This document shows positions 36,205 to 47,137 of a stretch of 64,000 nucleotides of DNA, piece after piece (position 1 is the first letter of the stretch; each line of letters begins with the position of its first letter). Source of the stretch: Carposina sasakii (Eukaryota; Arthropoda; Insecta; Lepidoptera; Carposinidae); contig CP053154.1 of NCBI GenBank assembly GCA_014607495.2, positions 13,950,001 through 14,014,000 of the forward strand, in the 5' to 3' direction. The notes beneath the pieces were generated by a model. It ran no database searches. It was given only the letters and a program-made list of their open reading frames with translations, and was not told the origin of the DNA. The position numbers were made by a program, and so were the translations under genes.

Positions 36205-36395
36205 TCTTCTATGCTGCAAAAAAAAACGTATAATACTACAGCTGCTTCTCTTCCCGGGTATACTGTACAAGTCAGTAGAGGGACAATAGGGTCTTGGGGT
36301 TTTGTAGGCGATGGGCTGACCAACTGTCACTAACCTAAGCGAACTTGTACATCTCAACTATACCCTCAAAATTGGTCAGAAGTGGCACCACCGCC
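36205..36395 (+). repeat. TATG-tailed family copy, tail missing
   Basis: TTCTATGCTGCAAAAAAAAA, CTCTTCCCGGGTATACTGTA, GGCGATGGGCTGACCAACTG; it is cut off at GTGGCACCA by the next repeat. Confidence 0.6.
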
Positions 36396-36505
36396 ACGTG
36401 GTGCCGGCAGAGTAGAATTCGTACCACCCCATATCTGCCCGTGGGTATCGTACGAGACGATTAAGGGTTTCCGGGAGAAGGGCAGCAGCGCCTCCAGCAA
36501 AGACT
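36391..36505 (-). repeat. CATCATCAGCC family fragment fused to a TATG-tailed repeat
   Basis: CACGTGGTGCCGGCAGAGTA...GGTTTCCGGGAGAAGGGCAG abruptly follows GTCAGAAGTGGCACCA of the neighbouring repeat. Confidence 0.55.
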
Positions 36506-36889
36506 AAAGATCTCCATTTAATATGTTCCAAACATACCTCTTTCGCCTCATCCACAACTTGTAAATGATAAAATAAAATATTAAGTATTCGTATTTCCTA
36601 TACTGTTTCTTTTCACTTAAATAACGATCTAACGTGAATTCTTATCATTTACCTAAAAATTGGGTTTAAATAATAAAACGTAATATGCTATTACTCACGA
36701 TGGTATATTTTTACTATCGTCATAAAAATGAAGATTATTAATATGATTTTAACTGTTTAAATGAAATATGTACTGTTGAATGGAAATGCGATTAAAAGTG
36801 AAATATGCGGACATTGAGCGGGAAATTATGTGTTTGTTATTTCCGAATGTTTTCGGCATACTGCATTGTTTTTATGAACCAATAAAGGT

Positions 36890-37157
36890 TTTCTATGCTG
36901 CTCTGGGAGTGAAAAAAAAAACGTATAATACTACAGCTGCTTCTCTTCCCGGGCATACTGTACAAGTCAGCAGAAGAGGGTCTTGGTGCTTTGTAGGCGA
37001 TGGGCTGACCACCTGTCACTACTAACCGAACTTGTAGGTACATCTCAACTATACCCTCAAAATTGTTCAGAAGTGGCACCCATGTGGTTCTATCGGCCCT
37101 TGGTGCTCTGCCTATCCCATTAGGGATAAAGGCGTGATTATATGTATGTATGTATAT
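36890..37157 (+). repeat. TATG-tailed family, full copy
   Basis: TTTTCTATGCTGCTCTGGGA through TGTAGGCGATGGGCTGACCA to GTGATTATATGTATGTATGT. Open frames on both strands here are shadows. Confidence 0.65.
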
Positions 37158-37254
37158 AATAAAGGTCATGAAGTAAATTAATTTTATATCATGAAAGTTC
37201 AAATTTTAATAATGTAGTAGATCATTAGCAGGAAAAAGAAAAATTCTGTGCATG

Positions 37255-37425
37255 CTGTCGGCTAAGGAACTCGGGTATTTTTTCAGGCAATAGGCTAGCA
37301 ACTTAACACTGGTCATTTACATCTGTTCCCGCTGTGCTAAGCGTGGCTGTGGGATCTCTTTAATGATCTTGCAGTCCTGGCTATCCCATTTCAAAGCAGT
37401 CGTGTGTATATATGTATGTTAAAAA
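37255..37425 (+). repeat. ACTCGGGCATTCTC family copy
   Basis: TGTCGGCTAAGGAACTCGGG, GCAATAGGCTAGCAACTTAA, TGATCTTGCAGTCCTGGCTA. Confidence 0.6.
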
Positions 37426-37429
37426 AGGC

Positions 37430-40350
37430 GTTCTCATATCTCCCACAATTACTTAATTTTTGCTTAATATTCTAACAAACTATAAACAAGCTACAACCTA
37501 ACCTGTAACCAAAGCTGTAACCTATCTTTCCTGACATGCATGATTTACTAAAGTTGTCCTAACCGTGGGTATAACCGCATATGGTAGCAATATGTCATTC
37601 TTCTTGTCCGCATAATCATCCTTTACCGTATTATTTCCTACGCAAAGTGTCATCCGCGTACCGGTCCGTACCGCCTCAAACCGCCTGTATACAAATCCAC
37701 TTTATACACCTTTACTGAACCAAAACACGCAACAAGAAAACTAACGAGGCCAATTCTAAAACAACAAAACAGTCTTTATTTCCAACTCGAAAAGTCTACA
37801 TTTTCGAGTTGTAACTGTATTGTTATTGGAAAACGCAAACATGCCATTTACTTTCGACGTTTCGCAATCGCATAACCCATATTATGACATTAAATGGTAC
37901 GTAAGTCGTAAATGTTATAGTATTTCATATGGAGCCCTTAGCTCGGTAAGTTGGTTCGGTACAGTTGACCGAGCTTCCAACCAATTGATATTATACTACC
38001 CGTACTACGTAAAATCTGGAAGTTACCTGAATTTTTATGTGAATATTAATTTGAAGTATGTGTATAAAATTTTATGATCCAAATTTTACTGAGCATGCAG
38101 TAGCTAATAATGAGAACAAAATTTATATTTTATTTACTAGCCGTTTCCGTTCCCGTGAATAGTAAGAAGGAAACAATGTCTCCCTTTTGAAAGATGGACA
38201 GACGACACGTGAGAATCGTCGGTTGCAGGCCGCTACTAACCTACCGTGAACTAAATGGTTCTAATAATGAGAAATTCACCACATAAAATTATTGTTATTT
38301 AGGTATATACAGGGTGTAAAAAGACAACAATGTTTTTTTAATATCTCGTATTCTTTGTAAGGTTACGATCATTTTCTTCTATGGAACCAACCCTGGGAAT
38401 CAACAAAAAAATTATGAAAAATACTGTCATTTTATTGCAAGAATTGTATCAATATTTTTTTAAAAAGTTACATAAAATGAGCCTTTGTCAGGGGAGGGTG
38501 TAAAAATCATTGTTAAGAATATTCTTATGTTTGACATCTGTGCTAGTAAGCCAATATTTTTATTGTTTTCCATTTTGTCAATAGTAAAAAAGTCTATTGT
38601 AATGTTTTTCTGACTTTCTATTGAAAGGTGGTTTACTAACGCGTTGCAAACTAAATGAAACCTTAAGGCATGTCAGCGGCGCCTTGGTTGATAGTACCTA
38701 AGCCCATAACACAATATAATCTCACAAGGTACTCAACCAACAAGACACATTTCATTATAAGCCTTAATATTTTAGGCGCTATTCTTTAAGAGACACATAA
38801 TTTCCAAGGGATAACCACCCCACAAAGCCCACCTTTGGTCCTCGACTATTCACGAGTCTGTGCTCTTGGGCCCACATTATAAATGGCACAACTTGGTTAA
38901 CTAGCCCCCTTAACAAAGGCACCATTGTTAGACCCACAGAAAAGGTGTCATATTTATGGCCTGAGAGCTCAAATTAATTTGGTCGTTTCCAAATATTAAA
39001 GTTAGGTAATATTTTATTTATTGAAAAGTGTAGGTCTGAAATATAGTCTGTCAAGTAGTCTGGTTGTTTAGATGTGATTTATAGCGTTTATGTTTCGTTT
39101 TATATTAAATTTGCAAACAAATTATGTTTTACAATGGCGATTGATTGCAATTTTTGATTTTGAGGGAGAAATTTTCTTATCAAGTGTGGAAAAAAAGAAC
39201 AGTCTCTAAGTACCTAAAGGATAATGAATATGCGTGAACGGTGAATGACCAACATTAAAAAATTATGAAGTACTTTTGATTCAGGAGCTATAGTCATTAC
39301 GTTTGCTTACGTTTAGGTTTACTGGCATAGCGGTGCCACCATATAGCGGCAATTAATGAACTCTTCACGTGTACGTTTGATTATTTGATTTACATTATGT
39401 TAGACTGCTATACCTATGACAACAGCTCTATTCTAGAAAACCATAGACTTAAATTTTTGATGAGTTGTTGGGCTCACAATTCAATAACTTTAAATCAGTT
39501 TCAAATCAAATAGATAATCGATTGCACCATATTTGAACATGCAACAAATTATTATGACATTTTTATCAGTAACTTATCTGTATTTTTTTAAATACCTACA
39601 TACATACAATAGGTTATCTCCTAGCTATTTTTCAATTATGTCTCGAATAGGTACCAATGTTTTGCATCGTGCCTTTAGTACGCGAATTTTTATATTTGAT
39701 CTAGACATAAATGACTAAACGTGATCTCGTGTAATATGTCCGAACACTTTCCAGTACAACGTTTAATAAAGTACCACGACATCCTAAGTGGTAGAATAGA
39801 TATTCTGGAAAACCTGCATCATCAGTTTCGTGAGTACAACTATTTTCTTACTATTCCTACGATTAAAACATCTATTACAAAATTAAATACTGAACTCATC
39901 TAGTCCCATTGTAAGATACCCAAGGTCTTGAGTCTTTTCTTTTAATTTTATAATTTTTTATATTTATTTAAACTTAATATTTCTATTATATTCAATAAAC
40001 AGGTTCTTCTGTCACACATAAAGATAGTGAGTGAATAAATATAGAATGGCAGACAATGCGTGGCGTAACGTTTGCAATTTTCCAGTACGTAGCATCTAGC
40101 CGATACTTCTATGCAATACGAGGGCTTGTACCTTTTTGTGTAACTTTAAATGTACCTACGAAATGTAAGATGTGACTGAATTGATAAATCTGTTGTTCCT
40201 CATAAATAATAAAACTTTAATAAAATTAAATGTAGTTTAATAGTAACTCTGCGATGATTATTTAGTATTTGTGATAGTACTAATATGTATGACGCTTATA
40301 CTTACTATGACTGGTGGTTAGGTGAATCGGATGAAAAGGAAATAATTTGA
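37430..40350. other. no gene recognised
   Basis: A TACAGGGTGTAAAAAGACAA end at 38308 suggests another MITE. 38650-38990 is richer in C than its surroundings but has no frame. Other short frames look random. Confidence 0.4.
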
Positions 40351-40357
40351 ACATAAT

Positions 40358-40363
40358 TTTATT
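40358..40363 (-). terminator. AATAAA polyadenylation signal downstream of G6PD
   Basis: A canonical AATAAA lies on the minus strand about 180 bases after the G6PD stop codon. A T- and G-rich downstream element is not obvious. No long A tract marking a fresh retrocopy 3' end is visible, so the insertion, if it was one, is old. Confidence 0.4.
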
Positions 40364-40539
40364 ATCAATTTTCTTACTTAATATAATAACAAATTAAGAT
40401 TCAGATAAAATTTATATTATAAATGGCACTCACTCACTGATTACATTTTAATTACAGATTAAAACAATTCAATACGTGATAATAATCATTAGACATGCTC
40501 ATATTTAGATGTACACCAATTTTTCAAAAAGTTTTTAAC

Positions 40540-42009
40540 TTATGGTTTTATCCATTGGTACGTACCTGAATATTTAAAATCTAACTTTCGTAGTTTTTCA
40601 TCACCCTCTTTTGGTCCGCGAGAACCATAAATGTAAGAACTAGGCTTGATATGTCGCTCTTTCAAACTCTTAAGAATTGGTGTAAATATTCTCCAAGCTT
40701 CTTTCAGTTCATCGTTACGTACAAAGTGAGTCTGAGCTCCTGCAAATACGTCAAGGATCAATTTATCATAAGCGTCAGGGATGTGAGCATCTTTATATCG
40801 CAACCCATATGTCAGATCTAATTCAGTTTCAACCAGATCATATTTCATTCCAGGACTTTTAGTCATCATCTTTAGGTATATAGCCTCTCCTGGTTGGACT
40901 CTAAGTACTAATTCATTTCTTGTTGCATTGCCATTAAATATATCACCGGGAACATCTTTGTACTGTATTCTTATTTCTGCTTTTCGCTCATTAAGCGCTT
41001 TACCAGCGCGGAGGATGAATGGTACACCTTGCCATCTTTCGTTATTTATCCACAATACTGCAAGCGCATAAGTTGGAGTTATAGATCCTTTAGGTACTGT
41101 AGGATCATCTAGATATCCTAGTTTCTCCTCTCCTTGACCCTTAGGATTACCAACATATTGACCTACAATAATGTCATCCAATGCAATCGGCGGAATACTC
41201 CTCAATACCTTCACTTTTTCATCTCTCACATCATTGGGATTTAAAGTAACAGGTTTTTCCATCGCAACTAGTGATATTATTTGTAATAAATGATTTTGCA
41301 TAATATCTCTAATTATTCCAAAATCATCGAAATACCCTCCACGACCTTCTGTACCGAATGGTTCTTTGAACGAAATCACAACTGACGCAATATTCTCTTT
41401 ATTCCAAGTTTGAACAAATATTTGATTAGCAAACCTTACGTTCATCAGATTTTGAACCATTTCTTTACCGAGATAATGGTCAATTCTATATATTTGATCT
41501 TCCGTGAATAGCCCAGCTAGATGGTTATTTAAGTTGTTAGAACTTTCATCATCATGTCCAAATGGTTTTTCAATTATAATTTTAGTATAACCTTTTTCAG
41601 ATATACACTCACTTTTCACGTTCGCTGTGACATCTTTAAATACTGTTGGAGGTACGGCTAAATAGAATATTCTATTAGCTACAGGGGCTTTTTCACCTTT
41701 AGTTATAAGATGGTTTAGTGATTTATAATCTTCCTCTTGGTCATATGATCCGGCGAGGTACTCGTTGAGTTTCCAAAATTCTTCTAATTTACTTTCTTCT
41801 CCAGAACTTATTTTTAAGTACTGTTTGCATTTTTCTCTCACTTCAGTCATGGATTGTTTCGTTCTGGCATATCCAATAAATTTCGTGTTGCTCGGTAATA
41901 AATCATCACGATACAAATACCAAAGTGTTGGATAAATTTTCTTCTTTGCCAAGTCTCCCGAAGCTCCGAGCAAAACAAACGTATGCGGAGGATCACTTTT
42001 AGTAATCAT
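40540..42009 (-). CDS. glucose-6-phosphate 1-dehydrogenase, intact single-exon copy (probable retrogene)
   Basis: G6PD oxidises glucose 6-phosphate to 6-phosphogluconolactone with NADP+, the first step of the oxidative pentose phosphate pathway in the cytosol. The 489-residue frame is unbroken. The NADP+-binding [10 protein letters not shown] is at residues 15-24, EKPFG at 147-151, the substrate signature RIDHYLGKE at 175-183, the catalytic His in IMQNHLLQ at 240, [10 protein letters not shown] at 336-345, and the structural-NADP+ end FKYSGTYQW near 478-486. K148, K182 and H240 match human K171, K205 and H263 at a constant offset of 23, so only the divergent N-terminal leader is missing and the rest is nearly full length. 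The ATG at 42007-42009 is the first in the frame and lies close to the first beta strand. Animal G6PD genes known to me have many introns; their complete absence here suggests a retrocopy. Third positions are AT-rich like the surroundings. It could be expressed in a restricted tissue; that is inference. Confidence 0.93.
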   Translation of the reverse strand: MITKSDPPHTFVLLGASGDLAKKKIYPTLWYLYRDDLLPSNTKFIGYARTKQSMTEVREKCKQYLKISSGEESKLEEFWKLNEYLAGSYDQEEDYKSLNHLITKGEKAPVANRIFYLAVPPTVFKDVTANVKSECISEKGYTKIIIEKPFGHDDESSNNLNNHLAGLFTEDQIYRIDHYLGKEMVQNLMNVRFANQIFVQTWNKENIASVVISFKEPFGTEGRGGYFDDFGIIRDIMQNHLLQIISLVAMEKPVTLNPNDVRDEKVKVLRSIPPIALDDIIVGQYVGNPKGQGEEKLGYLDDPTVPKGSITPTYALAVLWINNERWQGVPFILRAGKALNERKAEIRIQYKDVPGDIFNGNATRNELVLRVQPGEAIYLKMMTKSPGMKYDLVETELDLTYGLRYKDAHIPDAYDKLILDVFAGAQTHFVRNDELKEAWRIFTPILKSLKERHIKPSSYIYGSRGPKEGDEKLRKLDFKYSGTYQWIKP

Positions 42010-42033
42010 TGTTTCAAATTAAAAACTAACACC

Positions 42034-42064
42034 ACTGAACTCGTTTACTTAAAATTATTAAATA
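42034..42064 (-). promoter_or_regulatory. candidate core promoter of the G6PD copy (TATA-like box plus initiator)
   Basis: On the minus strand TATTTAAT (42064-42057) lies 28 bases before the A of TCAGT (42038-42034), the arthropod initiator consensus. This would give a 5' leader of about 26 bases before the ATG. A second TATAAAAT (42098-42091) is too far upstream to serve the same initiator. In AT-rich DNA such boxes arise easily, so this is suggestive only. Confidence 0.3.
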
Positions 42065-42209
42065 TTATTATTAATTCTCTTTGAGTCTTTATTTTATAAA
42101 AGAGTTACTATATTAATGAGTATTTTTCGGCAGGAGCCTACCTTAAGCTGTTTAAACTAATCAAGCATTGAGATAAATTTGCGATAGGAACTCGATAAGT
42201 TTGATAAGT

Positions 42210-42410
42210 TGATCCAGAATAATTTTAACAGTTTCTATTTCATAATGATTAGTTATCACATTAATATATACGAGTATTTATCATGATCATTCAAATGATT
42301 TTGCAAATGATAACATAATTCTATTATGATGATTATGTTTGTGTCATATTCATCGTAACATAATCGAATAACTATTACTTAAAAAAAATAACTTTTGTTA
42401 TTCTGGATCA
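42210..42410. repeat. small inverted-repeat element upstream of G6PD
   Basis: TGATCCAGAATAA at 42210-42222 is repeated inverted at 42398-42410, bounding about 200 bases of very AT-rich sequence. It looks like a short MITE placed about 200-400 bases upstream of the G6PD start codon. No clear target duplication was seen. Confidence 0.4.
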
Positions 42411-42414
42411 CCTT

Positions 42415-44640
42415 AAAATGAATCAACTTAAAAAGAAAGCATAAATGAAGAAATGAAGTCGAAACTTATTCAGGTCTCAACTATTTCCGAAAACTTCTTA
42501 AACTTAACCCCCTTAGCAGTGACTTGAAATTTGTAAAGCTGAAGTATTCACATAAGATTCAGCAGACAAAGACTCGCAGGACTTAGGGGTGGAGGTTTGA
42601 AACTTGCCGAGCGTTTGTCGACACTGCTCTAGTTTGGAAGTTTGTCAACAACTACGGGAATTAAGATGCCCTTCATCTTAAGACCCAAGAATTGTATTTT
42701 GACCTTGGTTCTTGTATTTACTAAAGGCCACTTTGATAAGAAAATCTGCTACTTCATTATTTCCTTGGTAGATTCGTGGACTTAATTACCCCAGGTACAT
42801 TCTTTATGAACACATCAAACACTGGCATTTTCATTTAAAACCATAAAATGCAAATTCCGCATGATAATAATTTGTATACTCATCAATATCTATGAGAAAA
42901 TGACAAGTATCTTATCCGGCTCTCCGTGTAAGCCGCTTACGATAAGAAGTCGTGCCCAATTAAAACGTGAATATTATAAGTAAGTGGTCACATCACAGGT
43001 GGGCTGAACTTCTTTTCCAATGTTATCTTTACAACACAAATCTAATGAGGGTTACCATAAGTTAGATGGTATTCTAAAACAAATTTATTATTATAAAGAG
43101 ACTTAGGTATATATCTTTGGAAGATTAACTTGTAATAATATATTAATAACGTTGTATTAAAGTCAAACTACAGAACATGTTACAACCTACAAAGCTAACA
43201 GTGTAACAAATTATTTTAAAGAAGAACTCTAATGCTTACGGTACGATATGGAACGGTAATGCTCTATTTTGGTTACAAACTTAAAACAAATTATAAATAA
43301 CACATTTCCATCTAAAAAGGGTAACAATAATGTAAATAATAATGGCAAGAAGTATTCTCAACCATTTCCCACCCCGGCGGCGCTGTTTTTAAAGGAAATG
43401 CTCATCGGACCAGAAAATTAATCCGAACTTACCATGGTTTCCAAACAAAACAGTGCTTTCATTATGAAAATGCTCTTTCGCTGCTTTAGCGCAAAAAATT
43501 AAACGATTTCTCAGCCAACGGGAAACCTTTGGATATTTGCAGATGCTAACATTTGTGAGGTTTTTGAGCTTTATTTTGTGGATGCATGAGTCATGTTTGT
43601 TTTTCCGGCGGTCGTTGGTTGTGAGACTGGTCTGCAAAACTGAATTATATTAAGTTGAAACACAGTTGACGAAACAGCTCGGCATCCCACCATGTATATT
43701 TATTAAGGCTACTGCTTCATTAATTGCTATAAAATGTATGACAGATGAACATTATTCTCATAGTAAGAAGTATTCTTATGCTTATTTGTACACAGTAAAG
43801 TTTTCACAAAATAAAGTTTGTAACAAGGAAGATGTACAAAGTACCGACAGTTTGTAATTTATTTTATAGTGTGTTAGGATGTCAGTGATTTTACCTAATT
43901 GTTTGACATCACCGAACCATGTAATGACACATGAAGATACATACATAGAGGAATTATTTATTATTTAGGGAAAAGCTGAAGGATCACTACCTGTCCATTA
44001 TATGAATATGCTGTCATTTGTTTTTTCTCCTTTTTTTTTCTTAATGTAGTTTTGTAGTTTCTTAGAATTTGTTTAATTGCACATGTTACCCTGTTGTTAA
44101 CAATTTCTCTTTACTTGCTTGGCTTGCTGGAAGAGATCTCTGGAGATAAGCTTGCCATTGTACATGCATCTCTTCTTTAATGTTGTATGCCATATTTCTT
44201 TTTGTGTATGTGCAATAAAGAATAAAGAATAAAGAAAGAATAAAATCATATTGATTTAAATCATTGTTCAATTTCACCAGTTAAATAACATCCGAAAAGT
44301 GACGTTTAATACGATCAAATTAGTTGATATTACAAGTACCATGCATGTATTCAGCTGATTATTAAAGCGACCACCTTTCCCTAGTAACTAGTTCTTCCGG
44401 GTACCTACCCTCAATTAATAGTAATCTACAAAGTGACCAATAATTTACTTCTCGAGCGATGTTTCTTTCCCGTTCAAGTAAATTGGAGCGATTTGTTCAG
44501 GGCCACTGAGGCAAAAAATCGCGAGTGTGTACCGAACATCCTCCAATGCCAACTTTACTGCCTTGTTATAAGACTTACAATACTTTTTATATTATACAGG
44601 TTATTTGGTACCTCGCTGTTTACGATTTAATTTGGAAAGT
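42415..44640. other. no gene recognised upstream of G6PD
   Basis: AT-rich; AATAAAGAATAAAGAATAAA near 44213 resembles the A-rich 3' end of a retroelement on the plus strand. Confidence 0.4.
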
Positions 44641-44644
44641 ATCA

Positions 44645-44810
44645 ATTGAACTAAGAAAGTCGGGCATTCTCTCAGGTGATAAGCTAGCGACTTGTCACTG
44701 ATCATTTACATCTGTGAACGTGACTGTGGCATCTCCCTTATGATCCTGCAGTTCTGGCTACACCATTTCGGTCACACAGCTGTGTGTATAGTGTTTGTAT
44801 ATGTATGTCA
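44645..44810 (+). repeat. ACTCGGGCATTCTC family copy
   Basis: AAAGTCGGGCATTCTCTCAG, GATAAGCTAGCGACTTGTCA, ATGATCCTGCAGTTCTGGCT. Confidence 0.6.
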
Positions 44811-45027
44811 ATTATGAGGTTTAGGGATGATTCTCATTAGAGCGGGCCGTGCCCTTTTTCTACTAAGAAGTGTGTTCTCATAATATAATCGCATCTTAAA
44901 TTTAATAAATAATTGTTCCACAAAGCTTTAAATAAGCCAAGTTAGTTAAGCTATCCCGTGGTAATGGCGACATTAATCGAGCCCCGGCAGTTAGATGAAC
45001 CGCACTGCAGAAACAATGGCTGATAGT

Positions 45028-45390
45028 GTGCTTACTATGCTCGTATATCTTCTTCTTCCTGCCCTGTTCCCATTTATTTGGGGTCGGCGCAATATGTTCT
45101 TTTCTTCCATTCATCCCTATTATCCGTCATCTCATTGCTCACTCCCAGTACACGCATATCCTCCCTCACACAGTCCATCCAACACTTGTTTGGTCTACCT
45201 CTTCAAAATATGCTATTCATCCCGTCGCTTTACATGCCCGTACCAAGACAGACGGTTACTTCGTAACTGGTCTGTGATCGGCGCAACTTTCAAACTTCCT
45301 CTTATATACTCATTTCTTATTTTATCTATTCTTGTAACTCCACACATTCATCTCGACATATGCTCGTATACATATATTCGAGAGAATTGT
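45028..45390 (-). pseudogene. decayed LINE ORF2 C-terminus (RTE-like type)
   Basis: Read on the minus strand across frameshifts, the segment gives RIDKIRNEYIRGSLKVAP, then RLSWYGHVKRRDE, then RPNKCWMDCVREDMRVLGVS and a WKKRTYCADPK ending. This order (IRN, GHV.RRD, GRP..W.D, ADPK stop) is typical of the C-terminal region of RTE-like LINE proteins common in insects. At least two frame changes and several stops break it, so it is a fossil. The plus-strand open frames here are shadows of it. Confidence 0.7.
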
Positions 45391-45689
45391 TAGTTTTAAG
45401 AAAACTTAAACTGTTAGGCTTAGTAATTATCATTTACCTATACATACATACATACATACATACGAGTACCTTTACATTGAATAGGTACCATGGCAAGATT
45501 ATTTTGTATATTATGACAATATACGCACACACGTGCAACCAAACTTTTGATAATGGTTATGAATTTATTATAATTAATTATATTCCTTATTAACAGTCGA
45601 GTTAGTTAGGTTGTATCATGCTTTATTATCGTTTCTAAAATACAATAACTACAATAGTAGTTAAATTTCAAAATCTATACATATAATAA

Positions 45690-45985
45690 AAATGTAACGG
45701 ATCGCTGTCTATACATGGAAGATATATGAGAAAAAATATTATAGGAGACCTTTATCATCGCAATAGTTTAAAAAAATATATATATTTTTGGATTTTTTGT
45801 CTGTTTGTCTGTGCGTTTGTGCACGCTAATCTCAGAAACGGCTGAACCGATTTCGATGTAGTTTGACAGTTCCAACTTAACATATAAGTTACTTTTTATC
45901 CCGGGGTAATGTTTTTATCCCGGATAATTTCGACATTTTGTTTTTCTGTAGTCCACGTGGACGGAGTTGCGGGCGTCCACTAGTC
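45690..45985 (-). repeat. ACTAGTGGACGCCCGCGAC family copy, minus strand
   Basis: GCGTTTGTGCACGCTAATCT, CGGCTGAACCGATTTCGATG, TTTATCCCGGATAATTTCGA and GCGGGCGTCCACTAGT are the reversed landmarks. It starts near the ATAATAAAAATGTAACGGAT segment usual at this family's 3' end. Confidence 0.65.
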
Positions 45986-46494
45986 GTTAATAATGTTATT
46001 AATGCGAAAAAAGTTAAAGAAAGTTTAGATGTCGCGGGTACGAGTAACAGCCAGTAGGTATTAGATAAATCCATAATAGTTATTGTTGGAAATGACAAAG
46101 TTAATAAACGGAAAAATTGTCATCATACAGTACAGGATGCTATTGACACCTAGTTTGCTGTATAATTGAACAACAATCTTGCATTTGCACAAACTAATAC
46201 TCGTATTTGGATAGTTGCAAAACGTGAGACATGAAAATACTCCAATTAGCCGTAGGTATGTAGGCTCCTTTTATTCCAGCATTTACCTACTACGAGTACT
46301 TGCACATTCACACGACGACGTGTAATTACGCGTATAGTTTTGTGCCCGAGGCTTTTAGCGGACTAATCACAAGCGCCTTTAGCGGCCCTCTTGTCTTGAA
46401 GGCCGGTATTCTTATTTTGCATTGTACGACGATTATGTCTTCTTCTTTTTTTATAGTTGGGTGGACATAATAAAAAGCTTAAATCTAGAACATA

Positions 46495-46745
46495 TTTACA
46501 AATAGAAAATTGCCTGCAACTCCTCCACTGCTGGCAACGTGGCCAAAAGGCTGGCCGCTCCGCTGGATGGCGAGGCTAATCCTTTGTCCAATGTACTGGC
46601 CAGCTCTTCGATCATGGGATGCCACGGCCAGTTTTTTAGATATTCCCTTAAAAAGGAAGTGAGCTCCCGGGCTTTATGGCCCCATGGTTTCAACCCCAAA
46701 CGGCTCAAATATAGTCTCCACTGAGAGCTTCTTCTTTGTTTTCAT
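46495..46745 (-). pseudogene. broken transposon-protein tail (probable retroelement ORF C-terminus)
   Basis: This block is clearly more GC-rich than its surroundings. On the minus strand one frame reads SVETIFEPFGVETMGP and, after a stop and small shifts, RAGQYIGQRISLAIQR. I recall the same order (VETFGPWG..., then YLGQRIS.AIQRGN) from the C-terminal ends of many invertebrate reverse-transcriptase proteins. A longer 70-codon frame (46708-46496) lies in a different phase and is probably a shadow. The family assignment rests on memory of a motif. Confidence 0.4.
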
Positions 46746-47137
46746 TCAACTACATCTGCTACTGACTCTAGAAGCTAGTTATTACTACGAAGCGGCTTGA
46801 CAAGAGTCAAGCTGCTATTTTACTGACTAAGTAATGAATACATGGTATAGTTAAGTTAAATAAATTATGATAAATAGTCATTTCGCATGAGAGACTGCCG
46901 AGCTATTAGGCAGTGTACATATAATTCCTTAAAAAGAACTTATAATAAACTTATAAAAACAAGACTTACCGTGTTAATACAAAAGAAATTTATAATTTTT
47001 TAAGCTAAACATGCCCTAACTTTGGCAGATATGCCATACATTTTGCTGTCAAATGTCATATTTAAATCGAGCCTAACTTTAGGCGCTCTTTTGTAATAAC
47101 ACCGTTATGTTTCGCACACATATAGTTAGCTAGTCAG

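Noticed and set aside
36055..37202. minus-strand frames of 76-121 codons sharing YSxPGxRSSCSIIRFF
   Set aside because: The similarity comes from two copies of the TATG-tailed repeat, not from a gene family.
42091..42098. TATAAAAT on the minus strand as the G6PD TATA box
   Set aside because: It lies 62 bases from the TCAGT initiator, too far; the TATTTAAT at 42057-42064 has the expected spacing.
44995..45393. 132-codon plus-strand frame, membrane-like
   Set aside because: It is the antisense of a decayed LINE C-terminus read on the minus strand.
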